Source: Brachionus rotundiformis (lineage: Eukaryota > Rotifera > Eurotatoria > Ploima > Brachionidae). Taken from it: DNA of 64,000 nt. How positions within the stretch are numbered: the first letter of the stretch is position 1; each line of letters opens with the position of its first letter. Under the pieces are notes generated by a model. That model had not been told where the DNA came from. It saw only the letters and a list, made by a program, of their open reading frames with translations, and did not search any database. Positions 59,241 through 64,000 of the stretch are shown here, piece by piece. Position numbers and translations under genes: made by a program. The stretch spans positions 2,559,542 to 2,623,541 of the forward strand of contig JAESIW010000200.1 of the NCBI GenBank assembly GCA_016802295.1, read 5' to 3'.

Positions 59241-59822
59241 TAAAAAACTCAATCATTGATATGTTCATTGTTCTTTAGGACTATTCAATCGGATCCTAAT
59301 ATAGGTTTTCTATTGTAAACAAAAACTCATTTGAAACAAAATTAAAATTGTCTTTCTAAAATAATAAAAATATTTATTTGAATACAAAAATAGTTTTTCT
59401 ATGACTTAATTCAAACGGTGTCTTATTATTTTATGTATTTTATGCATTTAAAAGTTGTAACCCTAGTTTACATAGGAAAATATTTTGTTTTCTAAAGGTT
59501 AAGCTCTTATTTTTATGCTTATTTGGAAGATATTAAGTTCGTATGACCGAGAGAAATTAAGAACTCGGGAAAAATTGTTTTTTTTTTTCATATGTAATAG
59601 TTTTGTTAATTGTAAAACGGGATAAATAGTTATTTAACTTTGGTTACCAAAAAAGATTATATCAACGACTCTTAAATTAAGCTGATAATGCAAAAAAATA
59701 AATTTTGTAAATAAGCTGATTATTTTAAAACTTTATTATATATTTTTATTTTTTTTTGAAAAATATACATAGCTTTTATTTACACTAAAAAATTTGATTA
59801 TTTTAAAAACGAGAAAAAAAAC
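59241..59822. other. AT-rich spacer
   Basis: The spacer holds the probable promoter of the small membrane-protein gene and the 3'UTR of the next minus-strand gene. Nothing else was recognised. Confidence 0.4.
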
Positions 59823-60987
59823 TTAATGCGATTTCTTTTTCTCGTTTATGTATCGGCTATATTGTAGATTAGGCAGTGTGTTGAGTTTAAGATAGGCTTC
59901 AGGATCATAGGTGTTTTTTTTATTTGAAATGGCCATATTTCTCTCACGAACATAATGTGCATATTCATTTCGTTTGTTGACTTTATCTATCTAAAATAGA
60001 AATTAAATGATTAGTAGCAATCTTGCTCTTTAGTTTTTTAGCTAAGGTCTGTCTATTACAATGAGCTTAATTGGAATGAAGGCTTTTCAACTAAGTAAAC
60101 AATGTTGAAGAATAAACTTATACGGTTTTGAGCAAACAATAAACTTTTTAAAAATTTTAAGCATCTGATATAAATTTAAATAAAAATTTATGACTATTAT
60201 AATTAAGTGCTAAACAAATTATTTTGAAATTAAAAATTTAAATTAAACTGAAACCTTTTCAATCTAATTACATTTTGTTTTTAAGATTAAGAGGAAAAAA
60301 GTAAAGTAATTCCAATTACTTTAACTTGTGTCGATTCTTTTGCCCTCATAGGATCCAAAAAATTTAATCCGAACCCAGCGTTTTCTTTAAATTTTTTATA
60401 TTCCTTTAAAGACTCAGAAGGATTTGGCATTTTTTTACTTCTCTTATATTTTATTTCTTTATATTTTTCCACATAGCCTTTTTTTTTAATCAATATTTAA
60501 AAAAAAAACTAAATAAAATGGTAAAAAAATTACCAGACTCATCTTTATTTTCTGACAAGGAATGCAAGTATTCATGCACAGATGGATTTTTAAGAGGATT
60601 GATTGTTTTTAAGGAAGTCAATCTTCCTTCACTATTAACATAATATTGTTCAGTCTCGGAAGAGTTGCTCAAAAGATCTCTTGGAGTAAACAAGGTCTTT
60701 TTTTCTGAATCTTTTTCAGATTGTATGCTCGGCAGCTTTGGTACAGTACTCTCCAACCGACTGTCTTTTTGTTGGTTTCGCTGAAGTAAATTTGCTCGAA
60801 AGCCTATCTCATATGGATCCTCGAAAAGAGACAAAAATGGAGACTCTTCATAATTCACTGATATGTTGTTGAGGATTTTTAGTTGATTGAGCCTGCCTTC
60901 GTCGAATGAGTTTAAAGTATAAGGGTTGCCGTATCGTGTTGGTAAATTATAGCTGTAAGGCTGTCCGCGTGGCAAATTCGAATACAT
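59823..60987 (-). CDS. uncharacterised basic, helical protein
   Basis: Three minus-strand exons: 60987-60534, 60477-60320 and 59990-59823 (780 nt, 259 residues plus stop), with consistent phases and good GT...AG sites. The N-terminal 150 residues are polar and Tyr/Asn/Ser-rich (MYSNLPRGQPYSYNLPTRYG...) and probably disordered. The C-terminal 110 are basic and helical, with PSESLKEYKKFKENAGFGL, LDPMRAKES, then KRNEYAHYVRERNMA and a tail QYSRYINEKKKSH. The EYxxFK...G(F/L)G...EYAxxVRERN arrangement reminds me weakly of the C-terminal region of ciliary JHY-type proteins. That is from memory and should not be taken as an identification. No signal peptide or membrane segment. Confidence 0.6.
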
Positions 60988-62133
60988 ACTTTATTTTTTA
61001 ATATTAAAAAATTAAATTAATTCCAAAATGAAAAATTTTTAAAAAATTAAATTTAATTATTTAAAGTTAAATTTAATGAGTAGAAAACAGTAAAACAGTA
61101 AAACTTTTTAAAATGGTAGGCCCCAAAGATATTTAAAAAAATTTTTTTATTTGTTTATTTTTTTTTTACTTTTAAATTTGACTTTATAATAATAATTCAT
61201 TGTTAAGTCACAAGTTAGAGACATTGTCAGTTTAAAAAACATTTCTTGAGTAAAACAAAATATTTTATTTGACTACGAGGAAAAACTGTTGAATTGACAG
61301 CCTAGAAATAAGTTTTGCCTTTAGCTAATAACAGCTATTGCTTATGCAACTAAAAATTCTACTTAAAATTTTCTAGCACGTACCTGTTCTTAAAATTTTA
61401 ATAATAAACAAAATAATGAAATTTTTTTTACTTCTCTAATATGGTGTTTTGAGTAAATAATCTGAGTTTTTATAAATTATTTTTATAAGAAAAAAGATAT
61501 TCAAAGTTGATTAGATTCATTAGTTGATAACCTTGATAAAACTTTAATAAAAAGTTGTCAATAAACAAATATTGTAAATAAATCCAATTCTTTGTAAACT
61601 CAAAATTGAATTTTTCTGTAAAAATTAATTAGATTTTTTTCGTTGGTATAATAATGGCAACATTTTCAACAAAACAAATTTTGACTGAATTTTAAAAAAT
61701 TATTTAATTCTACATGCTTTTTAGACTTTATTTTTCATAAGGCTTCTTCTCATTATAAATCATCTAATTTTAAACAAACTGAAAGCACTTAAAAATTTTT
61801 CAAGTATAATTTAACTCATAAAAAAGCTTTCAGGAATTGAGAATTAAATTGAAATTTAATCAAGAAAATGTTGTAATAAGTTGAATGGTAAGAAGTTGAA
61901 TGTCCCAATATCACAAGAAAATTCAACATCAATTTTTTTTCTTTGAATCAAACAGTTTATTTATTTAATTTCAATTTTGAATAAATATTTCTTTATTTAA
62001 GAAAAAATTATCTATAAATTTTGGAAATTATTAAAAAATAAAACATGAGGTATTTAAATTTATTGTTAGTTAGAAAAAAATGAGAACTTTTTACAAAAAT
62101 ATTTTACAAATTTAATCATTAACCAACTTATTA
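60988..62133. other. AT-rich intergenic region
   Basis: Between two minus-strand genes. No exon, repeat or RNA gene was recognised. Confidence 0.45.
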
Positions 62134-63590
62134 CTAGACCTTTGTGTCGAGCAAAGATTGTGAAGCCGCTGTGTTTCTGCTATTGGAATTATTAATCTTT
62201 ATATTAGGAGAATATGATCTATCAATTTCATCAATATTATTAAATGATATTTGTTGACTGTGATCTAAATAGTTGTATTTTTGTCTTAGGTCTTTGTTCA
62301 AAGAATAAAAATAGGTATAATCTGCCTTGCACCGTGGCCAACTGTGACGGCGTCTTCGATTACATAAAAAAATATTTATCAAAATGTTATGCATATTAAT
62401 ATTGTCACCAGATATTTCTTCCTTTTTGGAGCTGCTACTGCAACCAAGTACTTTTGTTTTATCTCTGACTGGTTGCATTATCCGACCCATTCTTGAATCT
62501 TTGGCATCTACTCTTGCGTAATTAATGAGCAATTGAGTGTTCTCATCCAGTTCTACATGAGCTGCTGACTTTTTACGAGTTGGTATTTTGACAATAAGTT
62601 GACTTTTTGTTTGTTCAGATTTTCGCTTGAATAAATTAAACCGATCAAGCAATGGCTTATGGAAGTTGGCTTTTTCACTATTTAGGTTAACTTGTCTCTC
62701 ATAAAAAGGCAGAAAATAGTTTCTATTCGGCCAAGCTAGCGGATTATTGCGAGCTTTTTTTAAGTTGCGCCAAATTTTCTGGTGCTCGAATATCCACGCT
62801 GCTGTGGCCTGTCTCGAATCGGTAACACTATCTGGCAATTTTGGTAAAGAAAAGCTATTTTTTGACTGAGCAAGCTTTTGTCTGTCAACCTGTTGTAGCC
62901 AGTACTCCAAGTTGTAATCTTCATCAAAATGATTACTTCCTTTGCCAAGACATTTATATCGATTTCGCCAAAGTATATACAAAACAATTGAAATAAGCAT
63001 TGAACCAAGCACCAGAGCTGTTCGCATGCCAACATCTGGATTGTATTTGTCTACATATCGGTATGGATTGGTTACATCGTCATACAAGTCATCGTATGTG
63101 TCTAAATTTTGATCCAAGGTAGTCTTAAAAGAAATTATGCTTGTCGATCTTGGCAAATTTATCTGTCTGGACCTAATCGGGTGTAAAGATAATTTATGAG
63201 TAGCTATTGTTGTGACTATATTAAGCAATTTTGAGCTGGAATTTGTTTCATTAGAATTTTTCGATTTTGTTAATTTCTGATTTAAATTTTTCCTAGACAA
63301 ATTTCCTTTTTTAAGCAGAAATAATTCGTGTATTTTAAAATTATCAGTTTTGTTCTTGATCAAACTCTCTTCATTTGAAAATCCTGACTTTCCATTTACA
63401 GCAGCGGCTTCCGTCGACGAAAAATCTTGTTGATTTATTTTGCTAGTTGTTGGTAACTTGAATACAGAATGGAATATGCAGCATCCAATATGTACAAATA
63501 ATTAGGTATTTTATCTATTCATCTAAAACTAGCTAGAAGAAAAACTTTTAAATAAAAATTAATTATATTTAGATAAAGCTCGTTCTCCAT
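62134..63590 (-). CDS. single-pass membrane protein, family unknown
   Basis: The main exon runs 63456-62134 (440 codons plus stop). A short upstream exon 63590-63546 (starting MENELYLNIINFYLK) joins it in frame through a 89-bp intron with GT...AG ends. That first exon is speculative, and a longer 5' end is possible. Residue pattern: a Ser/Asn/Lys-rich N-terminal half, then DVGMRTALVLGSMLISIVLY as the only membrane segment, a basic stop-transfer WRNRYK, and a long cytoplasmic part with WLQQVDRQKLAQ, TAAWIFEHQKIWRNL, WPNRNYFLPFYERQ and a late NRRRRHSWPRC. It looks like a type I or III receptor-like protein with a short ectodomain. I do not recognise it. Confidence 0.5.
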
Positions 63591-64000
63591 AGTGTCTAAA
63601 TTAGCTAATTCATCATTGCCTTCATTTCTTATGAAATATAATTAAAAAGAAAGTTTTTCAATTCTTTTTTAAAATTGCTTAATGCCGTTCTTAGAAAATA
63701 AAAGCTTTAGGGATTAAGAAAATATCATTGGAATCTAACGAGTAGAATAATAAATGAAATTAATTCCAAATATTAAATAGTCCAAATATTTAATGCTTGT
63801 TTAATAATTTTTTTATAATTTTTTTAAAATAATCTTTCCTTCCAACTTTTTATTTAATTATTAAAAATTAATAAATAAAATTCGTTCATGTAACATTAAA
63901 AAGCCCTGATTTATCTTTTTTAAAAAATATATATTTAGAACTAATCAAAAGAGTATATTAAAATTGTATTATCTGAAACGTGTTTTATTTTGATAAATTT
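63591..64000. other. AT-rich end of window
   Basis: Minus-strand frame upstream of 63590 stays open back to about 63640 (NEGNDELANLDT before the proposed Met), so the first exon of the membrane-protein gene may extend here. Beyond that nothing is recognisable. Confidence 0.35.

Noticed and set aside
1..64000. CRISPR arrays, bacterial operons, tRNA or rRNA genes
   Set aside because: No regularly spaced repeats, ribosome-binding sites or cloverleaf/rRNA-like stretches were recognised; the gene structure is eukaryotic throughout.

Overview
The window is a piece of an AT-rich (roughly three quarters A+T) animal genome. The genes are split by very small introns (mostly 45-70 bp, GT...AG) and the intergenic DNA is AT-rich. 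The gene set is metazoan: EF-1alpha, L-fucose kinase, a nicotinic-type and a GABA-A-type Cys-loop receptor, Mediator subunit 1, a GRAF-type RhoGAP and ECSIT. Base composition, tiny introns and transposon types would suit a small spiralian invertebrate such as a monogonont rotifer (Brachionus-like). That placement is inference, not proof. Most genes have short exons, so I assembled gene models by hand from exon reading frames, splice sites and family knowledge; exon coordinates are given in each entry.

Layout. (1) 1-17220: three copies of the EF-1alpha gene in the same orientation. Their coding sequences look identical to each other while the flanks differ. Copies 2 and 3 also share about 2.3 kb of near-identical sequence (offset 7425 bp). 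Behind copies 1 and 2 lies a small, apparently undescribed gene for a coiled-coil, tail-anchored membrane protein: copy A at 4883-5993 and copy B at 10405-13343. Copy A has lost its start codon. Copy B has tandemly multiplied mini-exons and carries transposon debris in its introns. The block also holds fragments of MULE/SWIM-type, Tc1/mariner-type and LINE elements, two foldback repeats, and decayed internal pieces of EF-1alpha. (2) 17557-22415: L-fucose kinase, 13 exons. (3) 24363-29182: two head-to-tail ligand-gated ion channels. The first is a non-alpha nicotinic-type subunit. The second is a GABA-A-like subunit whose selectivity motif reads S-D-R instead of P-A-R. (4) 29.5-31.4 kb: a broken LINE reverse transcriptase interrupted by a broken Merlin/ISXO2-type transposase. 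(5) 38824-32825 (minus): Mediator subunit 1. (6) 39-48.9 kb: a gene-poor stretch with one LINE remnant. (7) 48924-54206: GRAF-family RhoGAP with BAR, PH, RhoGAP and SH3 domains. (8) 54808-56535: ECSIT. (9) 57.0-57.6 kb: a block of unusually high GC ending in telomere-like repeats. (10) 63590-58310 (minus): three genes I cannot name with confidence, two of them predicted membrane proteins.

There is no operon-like logic here. Neighbouring genes are mostly unrelated housekeeping, signalling and neural genes. The only clustered relationships are the tandem EF-1alpha/tail-anchored-gene duplication and the receptor pair.
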